Below are positions 33,692-45,187 of a stretch of 64,000 nt of DNA, in pieces. Both the position numbers and the translations under genes were made by a program. The stretch is from Morella rubra (taxonomy: Eukaryota > Streptophyta > Magnoliopsida > Fagales > Myricaceae): positions 28,236,936 to 28,300,935 of the forward strand of contig CM025851.1 of assembly GCA_003952965.2 (NCBI GenBank), written 5' to 3'. Under the pieces are notes generated by a model. The model saw only the letters and a program-made list of their open reading frames with translations. It had not been told where the DNA came from and did no database searches. How positions within the stretch are numbered: position 1 is the stretch's first letter; each line of letters starts with the position of its first letter.

Positions 33692-36020
33692 TTGTGTACT
33701 TTTTTGGGCGATTTAGTTGAGATATGAGATTCGGTTACGATTTGAACATTGTTGTTGTTATTGGAAACTTTTTGTTGCGATTTAATTATTTTGGTTTCAT
33801 TTTTGGAGAAAAAAAGATTAGGTTTTTTGAATTTGCAGTGAGGGCAGTTACCGCCCTCCGCCACCAGAAGTGCTGGTTTCTTCTTCTAACGGGATCAATG
33901 ACTGTGTCCATTTTTGAACAACCGCCTATAGCAATGGGGATAAAAACCATCACCGTCACCATAAATACACAACCCTAATACCATGAAATGGAGCAGTCTA
34001 TACATTGGTTAAAAAACATTCTTGTCTAAAAACTTTAATTTGGTAAGATATTGTTCAAGCACGGTTTAATATCCTCTCAAGTATAACTTGACAAGGGATT
34101 GTATTTTACTACCAATTAGAGTCACACCAAGGAAACATATATCAACCATCTTGTACAAGAAACTTCAACTTCCAAACAAATTAATATATCTAAGTTTCAA
34201 AATATATATATCCCTCTCTCCCTCTCTAAAAAGTTCCTTTTATTTGATAAGGGGAATGTTTTGTAGAGACAGTACTGGCTTAAGAACCGCCCATCAACTC
34301 CAAAGCGTCGGCCTGAATCGAGGTGAAATTTCAAAAATTCGGTGTAGTTGACAAGAGTACTACTTCTTCTCTTCCGATGAACGTGGGAATTAAAAGGTCT
34401 GGCCATAATTCTATCACAATATATCTCAATGGCTTCCATTTGTTTATCTTAACAATTTTAAAAGTTTTATAGTACTGCTAAACTACTTCCAAAAGAACTT
34501 TAATTGCGGATAAAACTTAATTTTAAGACAGAGATAAGTGCTACTTATATGTTATAAACTTAGATATCTTTATGGTTAATTTGGTAATGAAAATCAATTC
34601 CTCAGTCTAACCTAACGATATCATAACCACTCCCTCATACACACAAATCATGGCTTAGGGTTATGCAAACCCATCGTCGATACCGATAGCAGGGTGCTCT
34701 CACCTTCATCGGTGACCACTGGTGGAAAACCAGTAGTGTTTAGTTGTGTCTTTTTTTAAAAAAAAATTATTTTATGAACAACGACACGTCGTTTTGTAGT
34801 CCGAACCCTACAAAATGATGACACGTCGTTTATTGTTTCATAAAGAAAGGGAGAAAAAAAAAAAGGCATCGTTCTCTTTAAAGAGAGAACAGTGCCATTT
34901 AAAGGGTTAGGGTTATAACCTAACTCCTGCTCCCACAACTCCTACCACCTGCTTGCTCTCCTCTTCAAATCCTTTCTCTCTCTCTCTCTCCCCCATTTGG
35001 CCGATATCGCCGATGAAACCTCTCATCGTTACCGACATTGGCAAGGATCAATTATTGTGGTCAGCCAGTGCTAATGTCCAAATTTGAACACCAATCTTAC
35101 TGGTGATGATGCCGATTTTGGCACCTACATCACCATTAATCACTCCAATTATGGCTTTCCACTACACAATGTCAACTCATTAGAGATCCTTAACCCATAC
35201 TTCATTTCAATTTCAATTAAGGGAGAGTCCAACTTTACACGGCTTCCAGCTTAAGGTAGTTGGTAGTCTGGAGATAGCATATAGAGGCGTAGGCTACTAA
35301 TTGGAGCTACCGGAGTAAAAGGCAATTTGATGGGAGATGAACTTTGACAAAATCTGCTGATAAAATGATGACAAGGTAAAAGAGGAAGATCTGTAGGATA
35401 CTGAAAAGCTGCAACGATTCTAGAAACTCATATTTTATAAGGTTGCTACTTGCTATGTACGAAGGACAACGGCAATATGCCAAAACTTTCATTTCCAAGG
35501 AAGATAATAATAATAATAACCTTGATGTCACCCTTTTAACAAACCCAAATATATTATCGCAAAATTGTCAGTCTAATTCAAAGCTGATCATCACCATTAA
35601 TTGTTGTTAATTGCCGCTCACATATGATCAAAATATTCTGTGAAGTTATGCTCTTTCTTGGTTTGATGACCATATATCAGCTTCCATCAGGAAAATTGCT
35701 TATTTTTTTCTTGTTTTTCTGCTGAACAGAGTGCTATTTCGTAATTTTCCCTTATTGTACTATGTGGGTCAAGAAAAGCACAAGCTAATTGTCCGCATCT
35801 TTAGAATAATTACTTGCATTAATTTCCCATTTTTCTTGAAAATAATTTGCAGACCTTCAAAAATTGTCTAGCACCGCAATATTGAGTTATAAGACTCTGA
35901 TCATGTTACATAGTGCATGGTCAAGACTTGAGAGGCTGCAAAAGCCCATCTACTGATATTCATATATACTAACATAATTGAATACATCAATCAAGCTATT
36001 TGAAGGAAATATATATTAGG
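33290..36020. other. Intergenic DNA between first NPF copy and CACTA element
   Basis: Contains a (CT)n microsatellite (about 33610-33692) and a CT run at 34975-34992. There is a short inverted repeat TTTTGTAG/CTACAAAA flanked by ACGACACGTCGTTT and GACACGTCGTTT (34783-34831), and (AAT)n at 35503-35518. No gene was recognised. Confidence 0.5.
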
Positions 36021-36023
36021 AGT
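36021..36023. other. Left target-site duplication AGT of the CACTA element
   Basis: AGT directly precedes CACTACAGG and is repeated at 43919-43921 after TTGTAGTG. A 3-bp duplication is characteristic of CACTA elements. Confidence 0.85.
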
Positions 36024-36043
36024 CACTACAGGAATAAAGGCCT

Positions 36044-36405
36044 ATAGCGGCGGCCGTACACCGCCGCTATAGGTTCCAAAACCGCTGCTATATCCTATAG
36101 CAGCGGTTTTTTAGCGGCGGTTGTGACCGCCGCTATCTCTCCGTCGACACAGCCCTATAGCGGCGGTTGTGGAGACCGCTGGTGTATACGTTGGCTATAT
36201 AGCGGCGGTCACACAGCGGCGGTCGGACCGCCGCTATAGAGCCAACTTTTTGCCGCGGACGATCTGTAGCGGCGGCCAGGTGACCGCCGCTACATGTTTT
36301 TAGCGGCGGTCTGACATGTGGTTATAGCGGCGGTTAGGTGACCGCCGTTATAACCCTTTACGTTGGTTTCACCTATAGCGGCGGTCAGTGACCGCAGCTA
36401 TAGGT
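36044..36405. repeat. CACTA left subterminal repeat array (AGCGGCGGT units)
   Basis: Many copies of TATAGCGGCGGT or TAGCGGCGGT in both orientations, often as close inverted pairs such as TATAGCGGCGG-n-CCGCCGCTATA with 4-15 bp between, plus variants (AGCAGCGG, CCGCTGCTA). In En/Spm elements such arrays bind the TNPA-type protein. GC content is far above that of the surrounding DNA. Confidence 0.9.
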
Positions 36406-36999
36406 TTTTTTTTTAAAAAAAAATTTTTTTTTGGGTTATATTTTCCTACCATACAAATTTGTTATAGATTTAATTGATTAATGGAAACAAAGAAAAGTGT
36501 AATAAAACAAAATATATTTCATTATAAGCATGTCTTACAAGTTTTGCATCAAACAAAAATAAGTGAAGGGCATTTTCTCAATAGTCTAAAAACTAACAAG
36601 TCATGACATTTAACACAAATAACTATAAATTTAATCCTCTCCACCTTCAGCACCATCTGCTCCTGCACTTTCTGCATCATCGGCATTGTCTGCTATTACA
36701 ATATTGTAAAATTAACAAACAGTAATGACATGAACAAAGATAAAAGAGCTTAGTACATTTTAAAATTAAATTAATGGCAGTATTCATTTATGTTTGTATC
36801 TTACCAACACTCGTTTTCCGACTTGCATGAGATGATCTATGAATTGCTGGTGAAACCTGATTGTTATTGGCAACATCTTGGTATTGACGTTGCTCCTACA
36901 ACAGTTAAACAAACATTAATTAACTACGAAATATACATAAATAGAATCAATAGTAATATTGAGGATAAGTAAATAAAACTTTTACCCAAGCTTGTGCCA

Positions 37000-38542
37000 T
37001 CATTTGTATTGTAGATTTAGCGATGCTACTTCAGACTCCAACATCTGAACTCTATTTTCCATAAATACCGCTCTCTCGTTACTAGAGGATGCAGGCTGAC
37101 TGGATCTTACGTTGGTGTTGGTAGGATGAGATGAAGGAGTTGGTCCTAATCCAACGCCGCGAATGCGACCATGTCGTTCTGGACCAATCACTTGTGCATA
37201 TCGGTCAGATGGTGACCAACCGATGCTGCCATCCACTCTAAATTGTCAAAGTTTGTGAACTTCCTGAATCGTTCAGTCCAATCTCCTCCATTCGCCTCTG
37301 AGAGAATACAACATACAATTAAATTTTGAATTAATATTCGCACATTGAAATCAATTGAATGTAATAGTGACATACTATTTTCTCTGCTACGTCCGGATTT
37401 ATTGGAGATCCGTCAGAACGCATATGGACAGCTTTATATAAATCCGCTCGATTGATTGGAACTTGTTTCTCTTTTTCCTGCATCACAAACACGAATTCGT
37501 GATGAAATTGTAAATTACAAATAAGAATGGTAATGATAAGTACTATACTATTAAACAAACTAATGAAAGTACTACATACCAATTCGTGAGCATAACGTGC
37601 GAAGCTCTTTGATCCTGCAGTGTGGACCGTCGTTTGGAGCGATCTATTTTGTTTTCCCATGACTTCGATGCTACATTAACATCAAGACATTAAAATTAAT
37701 AAGTTATATTCATAAAAACTATAATACAAATAAATAATGTCATACCCGTCCTGCATCAGAATACCAAAAATCGACTAATTTGCAAAATTGCTCCAAATTA
37801 ACGTCTGTTGGAGCATTATTTTTCACATACTGAGGCGTAAAGGCCTCATCAAAATATTTCTTTAAACTACACTTGTAGTTCCTCCATTTCTCTCCTAAAT
37901 CTTTGAGGAACCAGCTCTTGACAATATCCCCCAATGGAGGCTCGGGGATTGTAAACCGTTTCTGCAAAATATACCCCAAGAGTTAGGTGCGTCAATTATT
38001 AAATTTATATAGTTGAATAACAATTGTGACGAATAACCAAAATTATACCGTCATGAGGCTCCAACAGTCCTCTTTTATTGACAATGGGACTTTACGCCAA
38101 TCCGCCGCATCTAGGGGGATTTGATTCGCAACACGGGCAACACAACCAGTGAATTTGTTAAATATTCCCCCTTCATTACCCAATGGCTGCCCATTGCCAT
38201 TGAATTGTACTGGAATCAATTCGTCTTCCTTCAGATTCCAGACGTCCGTCATCCGCGTGCCGCCACGCACTTTCCGGACTCAGTATCACCTGCACATTTA
38301 GCATGTGAAACTAAATGACTAACATATTAAACTTAGATTATCTCTATTGTGGTTATGAACATACCAATTATTTCGTTATCGTTCAAAGATTGATCATAAT
38401 CGAACGATGGCATCGTAGCCTGTTCTGAAGGATGCGTAGGTGGCTGTGACGGCGTTGCTTCTTGTGATGCCGTTGCTTCTTGCGATGGTGGCACAGGTGG
38501 CTGTGATGAAGAAGATATAGTCCTGAATCTCTTCCTCGTCAT
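37000..38542 (-). pseudogene. CACTA second gene (plant transposase Transposase_24/Ptta type)
   Basis: The minus strand starts MTRKRFRTISSSSQPPVP (38542) with a Ser/Pro/Gln-rich head. Exons then follow with RMTDVWNLKEDELIPVQFN, GCVARVANQIPLDAADWRKV, KRFTIPEPPLGDIVKSWFLK, LGEKWRNYKCSLKKYF and RADLYKAVHMRSDGSP. Next is EANGGDWTERFRKFTN, then WSPSDRYAQVIGPERHGRIR-GVGLGPTPS and a C-terminal coiled coil (ENRVQMLESEVASLN). This domain order is that of the accessory protein encoded beside TNP2 in plant CACTA elements, thought to bind subterminal repeats. Exon joins look plausible, but at least one join near 38280 requires a frame change, so integrity is uncertain. Confidence 0.75.
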
Positions 38543-38762
38543 TGTACCTATACAATATTTAACATGCATAAAAGTGATTTCAATAAAATTCAACAATACA
38601 AAACACATTTCCTTAAACAAAACATCAATAAAACAATATATCGTAAATCTGAGCATGTAAAAAAAAATATTTCAATCACAAAAACAGAGAATATTTGACA
38701 TACCATAGGAAATTCCTGAGGTATATCTAGTGTTGTTCCTTCCACCTCATTTCTAAACCACG

Positions 38763-41700
38763 TCAAATCATCTGTACATTCTCGAGGATTTGCTCAACGT
38801 TGAAATTGTAAGGTTCATTTTCACAGTAGTCATCTATGTCGTCATCATTACCAACATCAAACACATCTCTTGGTTTGGTCTTGACAACTACTTCCCAATT
38901 TGGATGTCTTTCATCTGCTACATAGTATACTTGAGATGCTTGTGGTGCCAAAATGAATGGATCATCGCTTAATCGATCTCCAGTATGCACTAAACGCGAA
39001 AAATTAACAAGTTCGAATCCAAACTCATCAACTTTATATCCCCTACCAATAGCTGTGTCAACCCAATCACATTTGAATAGTACAAAACATTCTTCATCAA
39101 AATAGTTTAACTCAATGATACTTATATTCGCCCGTAATATGTGGTGCCCCCTTCAACAGTCACACATACTCCACTATTTTGAGTTGTTCTGCCTATTTCA
39201 TTGTCTTTTGTACGAAACTTCACACCATTATGTACATATCGGCTAAATGATCTAGCTTCGGGGTTTGGACCTTTAGCAAGCCATCGAACTCTATTTGGAA
39301 GTTGATGCTTCATCGTCTCGTCCATATTTTGAACCTATTTTCCTCGAACAACAACTCAAGATTAAAACTAATTGTAAGTTTTAAAGTAATCAAGCCAATG
39401 CAAAACATTTTAAACATAACACATACATAGTTTCGAAACCAGTCACAAAATTCATCCCTATGCATCTTATCGATGACATAATCTGTTGGTCGACTACTAC
39501 GATTTCTTGCCTTCAATCAATCCTTATGCATTCTACACATGACACCAACTAAAAATTAATTTCACCATCGAAATAAACATGCTCAATGAAAGAGTTAAAG
39601 TCTAACATCACTTACGTGCGAATTTGAATTAACTCATCGCAATTAAAAAGGATATATCGATGAGCCTGCATGCATGTTTTCATATCAAGACGAACAAATG
39701 ATATTCCTCCCATAGTATCGTCTACATTTCTTGGTGATCTATTAAAGATCGTTGGGACTGATTCTAAATATCTTGAACAAAAAGTTAAGCATTCATCTGC
39801 TATATATCCTTCAGCAATAGAGCCTTCAGGTGCGGCCGTATTGCGAACATAAGATTTGAAACAGTGCATGCACCTACACCAACAATATTACACTTTATTA
39901 AATAAAAACGTGCAAAGAAACGTGATGTAACATATCTCTATAATTAATATTACCTTTCAATAGGATACATCCACCGAAGTTGAACCGGTCCACCCATCTT
40001 ACATTCTGCAACCAGATGTACGACCAAGTGCACCATAACAGTAAAGAATGCAGGCGGAAATATCCTTTCAAGTTGACACAATGTTATAGGAATTTGAGCC
40101 TCAAGTCGATCTAAGTCCTCTATTCGTAATGTTTTGGAACAAATTTCTCTAAAGAAACATGACAATGAGATCAAAGGAGAACAAACCATGCTTGGCAATG
40201 ATCTTCGTATTGCAATAGGCATCAAATGCTGCATCAAGATGTGACAGTCATGACTCTTCAAACCTATGATATTACGTTGTTGAAGCTTGACACAACGTGA
40301 TATGTTCGAAGCAAAACCATCCGAAATTTCACATTCTTTATCACTTTTAGAAAGCATTCTTTCTCTTCGCGAGTCATTGAGTAGCAAGCACCAGGCAAAT
40401 GAACCTTTCCTGCATCAGTGATCTTTGGATGGAGATCATGTCTTATTCCCATGCTTTGTAAGTCAAGACGTGCCTTATAGTTATCTTTTGTCTTCCCGTC
40501 CACATCTAACAATGTACCAATGATATTGTCCATTACGTTTTTCTCTATATGCATGACATCTAGATTATGGCGTAACATATTATCCTTCCAATAAGGCAAT
40601 GTGAAGAAAATACTTTGCTTCTTCCATACACTTGACTCAAAATGTAAATACCCTGTAATTCCCTGAAAATGTCATCACCGGTCATAAAATAGGGTGGTGG
40701 AGTCATTTCATAAGTACCGTCAAATGATCTTTGATCTCTTCTCCACCTATGATTTAATGGTAAGAACCGTCTATGCCCCATGTAGCAAAATTTTCTACCA
40801 TTATCCAACCACCGTGACCAAGTCTGATACATACAACATGGACATGCAAGACGTCCCTTTGTACTCCATCCAGAGAGGTCACCATATGCAGGGAAATCGT
40901 TAATTGTCCACATCAATGCCGCACGCATCTTAAACATATCTTTCGTAGCAATGTCATAAGTATCTAATCCAACATCCCACAACTCTTTTAACTCCAATAT
41001 CAATGGCTCTAGATATACATCTATCTTGAAAGAAGGAGATTTCGGTCCAGGAATAAGTAATGACAACATTAAAGATGAACGTTTCATGCACATCCAAGGA
41101 GGCAAGTTATATGGTACTAATATCACTGGCCATGTGCTATGACTAGTGCTCATGTTCCAAAAGGATTAAACCCATCCGCTGCTAACCCAAGCCTAACATT
41201 ACGAGGATCAGAAGCAAAATCAGCATACTGTGCATCAAATGCCTTCCAAGCTTGACCATCGGCCGGATGCCTTAACAACCCATCATTTACACGTCCATCG
41301 TGATGCCATTTCATATGAGAAGCAGTTTTTGAGGACATGAATAATCTCTGCAAGCGCTGCTTTAAAGGAAACCACCGCAAAACTTTCGCGGTTTTTTCTT
41401 GGATCTCTTGGATGATCCACCTTCATTCGTGACAAAATATTTCCCTCCCCATTGCCCTTCCATTTTGAAGCTCCGCACTTTGAACAAACTTCTAATTTCT
41501 CATTCTCATTCCAAAACAACATACAACCGTTTGGACAAACAGGAATCTTTTCATATCCAAGTCCTAACCCTTTCATGTATTTTTTAGCTTCATAAGTGTC
41601 CTTTGGTAATTTAGCACCCGCAGGGAGCATATCACCCAGTGTTTGGAGTAACCACGTAAAAGAGGTATTACTCCAACCTCCCATGCACTTCAAATGATAT

Positions 41701-42194
41701 AACTGTACAACAGCAGTTAACTTACTAAATTTTATGCACCCTTCATACAAAGGATCGTCTGCATCTTTAAGCATGTCATAAAACTTTGCAGTATTTTCAG
41801 TAGGAAGTGGATCTCTTTGTTCTCGTACATTATGGGATTGTGTTTCCGGTACTAATGGAAATACCTCGTGTAATAGTTCATGCATCCCAGATGATGGTTC
41901 ACACATTTCATTATCTGCAACAGAAATAGAAGGATGACTAGATGCTGCCCTATCTCGCAATTCACCATGCGCAAACCAATAATCGTAACCCGGAGACATC
42001 CCATATTGGACCAAATGATCATGTACCGTACTGATGTTATACCTCTTGTAATTGACGCACTTTACACAAGGGCAACAAATTCTCTCATCACTACCCATAC
42101 TCTTAGATGCAAAACCCAGAAACTCATTGACTCCCAACACATATTCACTTGTCCCGCGTTTCTTTTTCATCCAACTCTTGTCCATGAGCGACAA
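38763..42194 (-). pseudogene. CACTA TNP2-type transposase (frameshifted)
   Basis: Minus strand. The N-terminal transposase-associated domain (41283-42194) has MDKSWMKKKRGTSEYVLGVN and a CPCVKCVN zinc-like motif. Then come CPNGCMLFWNENEKLEVCSKC, the TNP2 core (LAADGFNPFG, WPVILVPYNLPPWMCMK, GPKSPSFKIDVYLEPLI, LWDVGLDTYDI, ACPCCM), PYWKDNMLRHNLDVMHIEKN, LKSHDCHILMQHLMPIA and CQLERIFPPAFF, followed by spliced C-terminal DUF4218/DUF4216-like exons (VERYILFN-type, GGTTYYGRI, ERHPNWEVVVKTKPRDVFD). I see four likely one-base frameshifts near 41390 (an A6 run), 41150, 40610 and 40310. TNP2 is the catalytic protein that cuts element ends. Confidence 0.88.
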
Positions 42195-42819
42195 TAATAA
42201 CTATATGAAATGCAACAAAAAAGATTATGCATAAGATTAAATGTTTTTCACATTTTATCAAGATTTTTCAATAAAACTAACATAGATTAATAAAACAACA
42301 CACGTAACGAACATCATATAACAATTACCCCTCCAATCTCCAATAAACTCCACAGAACCAACAACAAATAATAGTTAGCCCTACCCTAGCCTACCCTACC
42401 CTCCGCCTTCCAACAAAACCCACAAACACCAACATCTCCAATAAACTCCACAAACCAACAACAAATAAAAGTTAGCCCTACCCTCCGCCTTCCAACACCC
42501 ACAAACACCAACATCTCCAATAGTCTTCCGCGCCGTCCACCTTCCAATAAAATCCACAAACTCTAATCTCAAAAAAAAAAAGGAAAAAAGAACAAACAAT
42601 AGTAATTGACGAAGAGATTCAAAATACCACTGACCTGTGAAAGAGTAATATGTTATCGGCAAGTCACCTAGTGTCCCTCAATCACAGTTACGAAAACCAC
42701 GGTAGTTGAGACTATTGAGTTCAACTGTGAAAGAAATTTGAAAATAGATTTTTAATAAAGATACCTGGTCCAAAAAAAATAGTAAACACAGCGGACTTTT
42801 GGACATCAATAAATTCATA

Positions 42820-43530
42820 CATTCCAATTCATATATTTTCAGCAATCACCAGCAATGAATTCATACAAAACAAAAAATATATTTTCAGCAATCAATTCAT
42901 ACAAACCAATTTATATTTTCAACAATAAATTCATACATTTAATTCATATATTTTCAGCAACCAATTCCAGGATATATTTCAGCAGCAGCAACCAATTCAT
43001 ACAAACCAATTCATGCATATTTTCAGGAATAAATTCAGCATACAAAACAGCAATCAATTCATACAAACCAATTCATATATTTTCAACAATAAATTCATAC
43101 ATTATAATTCAGCAACCAATGACAGCAACCAATTCATATCATATTCAAACCAATTCATATTTTTTTCAGCAATTTCATACAAACCAATTCATATATTTTC
43201 AGCAATCATCATATATTTTCCAGCATTATCATTGCAACCAATTAATACATTCAGCAACCAATTCATACAAACCTATGCATACATTTTCAGGAATAAATTC
43301 AAATATTTCAATTCATATATTTCCATGAATTCATACAAAACAAAAAATATATTTTCAGCAATCAATTCATACAATTCATCAGCAACCAATTCATTCAAAC
43401 CAATTCATACATATTACAGCAACAATTCATATCATAATTCAACAAAACCAGGGACAGGCATATACAAAATCATTCATATATTCCATAACATTCATTTCAT
43501 TTCAGCAACCAATTCATACAGGGAATATCA
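42820..43530. repeat. Degenerate tandem repeat inside the CACTA element
   Basis: About 0.7 kb built from irregular copies of CAATTCATACAAACCAATTC and ATATATTTTCAGCAA units. A longer phrase (TGAATTCATACAAAACAAAA) occurs twice, at about 42855 and 43327. Open frames here arise from the repeat and are not genes. It lies upstream of the TNP2 start. Confidence 0.8.
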
Positions 43531-43659
43531 AACATTCCAAAAATATCAAGTTAAACCAAAGTCAACAACGTGGGGAGTACCTCCAGGATTGTCATATAAA
43601 AAGCGCCCTGCGTTTCACACTATATCGTCCCGCCAATATTTTTTGCGTAATTGATCTAT

Positions 43660-43900
43660 CACTGACCGCCGCTATAGAAACCGCTGCCATAGGCGATATA
43701 TAGCGGCGGTCTATGACCGCGCTATATCAACCGCTGCTACTTGGTCTATAGCGGCGGTTTTTGACCGCCGCTATAGAGACCGCCGCTAGATGTATATTTT
43801 TCTGTTGCGGTTTTGATAAACCGCCGCTATATGACCGCCGGTATATAGGGCATATAGCGGCGGTTTTGGTGACCGCCGCTAAAATGACCGCCACTGTAGA
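43660..43900. repeat. CACTA right subterminal repeat array
   Basis: TATAGCGGCGGT and ACCGCCGCTATA units in both orientations, mirroring the left array, and ending shortly before TTTTTTTTGTAGTG. Confidence 0.9.
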
Positions 43901-43921
43901 CCTGTTTTTTTTGTAGTGAGT

Positions 43922-45060
43922 CTATAATATCTTGTTTGGAGGGGACTGAACAAACACATGCATGCATATATATATATTAGGATTAATCCTGTTTCCAATA
44001 ATTTCAAAGTGTTTAAACTATATAATTAGGCTGTCGGCCATGTGCTGCTCTCTGCCAATTATGCAATATTTGTCAACTTAAAGTCGGTCAACAATGAGTG
44101 TGGGGTCCTACACAATCATCATAAGCATCATTCACGATTCTCATAGCTATAATACATTAAGTTAGCATATGTTAAGTCAGCTAATACATGACTTTACCTG
44201 CCTAAAAAAATACTAATCTTTATTTTCACAAATATAATATACGATCCTTGAGAAGATTATGTTCCTTACAAGTTAGCTCGCAAGTTGACCTCCTTAAAAA
44301 TAAATCCGAAACAAAAAAACAAAAATAAAAGCAAAAACTATGAACCCTCCAAATACATTACAGTAAGTACTTAAGCGACGAAATTGTTGCACAATATGAT
44401 CCCTAAAAGATCGAAGGCATCTATTCTAATCCCTCGGCCATACAGAGGGGGCTGAATATTGCAAGAATATCAATCATTACTACTAAATGATCGCCTGCAT
44501 GTCCGACATAAGGATCCCGATTCTTCAGAGGACGTGAGTGCATGTTGCAGACATTCCGGAAGCTTGACTCGGAAATCTAATTATATATATGAAATTCCAA
44601 TCAGTGGCTGATCAAAGGGGTACGGGCAGTTAAGGCCTGCTAGGCCTCCGAAAAGCAAACGCACCTAAACATCTAGGTTTTTTTTTTTCTTAAAAAAAAA
44701 AAAAAAAAAAAGGTGCATGAGGTAAAGTAAGAGTTTTCTATTGCTAATTTCCCAAAGAGAGATCACAGAGAAAACGTGAAAGAAATCGTGTTTCCCCCGT
44801 CCATAGACAGTGAGAAAGTTAAAAGAAAAAAAAAATCTTAATGGATTTAACTGCGCCGTAGAAAGGTGGGAGTGTTTGAAAGAATCTATATCATCTCATG
44901 TGACAAGAAAGATTAAATTTAATAACTACGTCTACGATATTTGTTGACCATCATCAAGAGACAGAGAGTTCAAATGATAAAAACAAAAAGCGACCGAAGG
45001 ACTTTTTTTAGAGCCAGGATTCGTTATTATTGTGGTCAAGCATGCAGATTCTTAGAGCAT
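43922..45060. other. Intergenic DNA upstream of the second NPF gene
   Basis: No coding signal. A T-run/A-run pair of about 30 bp sits at 44677-44711. The last part (about 45020-45060) resembles the promoter of the first NPF copy. Confidence 0.5.
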
Positions 45061-45066
45061 TCGTCT

Positions 45067-45074
45067 CTATAAAT
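45067..45074 (+). promoter_or_regulatory. TATA box of the intact NPF gene (TATAAATA)
   Basis: TATAAATA within AGAGCATTCGTCTCTATAAATAG, the same phrase as at the first copy; it lies 114 bp before the ATG. Confidence 0.75.
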
Positions 45075-45187
45075 AGCAGAAGGCTTGAACATAGCAGAAG
45101 GAGTTCAAGCAAACACGTACGCCACCACTGAGTGAGAAGCAAAGTTCCCCTATTCCTATTGGGTCAAAGAAGCGATCTTCCAACACA

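Larger units (their letters stand above)
36024..43918. mobile_element. Full-length CACTA (En/Spm) transposon, 7.9 kb
   Basis: Ends are CACTACAGGAATAAAGG and TTTTTTTTGTAGTG, flanked by AGT on each side. Subterminal arrays of AGCGGCGGT and its complement fill both ends. The interior holds two minus-strand genes: a TNP2-type transposase near the right end and a second protein of the plant transposase (Ptta/En/Spm, Transposase_24) type. It lies between the two tandem NPF genes. The transposase contains several one-base frameshifts, so this copy looks unable to move on its own, but its ends and target duplication are intact. Confidence 0.95.

Noticed and set aside
33601-33864. Possible short gene over the CT microsatellite
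   Set aside because: The charged repeat residues come from the (CT)n tract; no conserved protein and no splice evidence.
42855-43654. Open frames of 157 and 213 codons
   Set aside because: They come from an AT-rich degenerate tandem repeat (CAATTCATACAAACC units); both overlapping frames are open because the repeat lacks stops. No protein family is recognisable.
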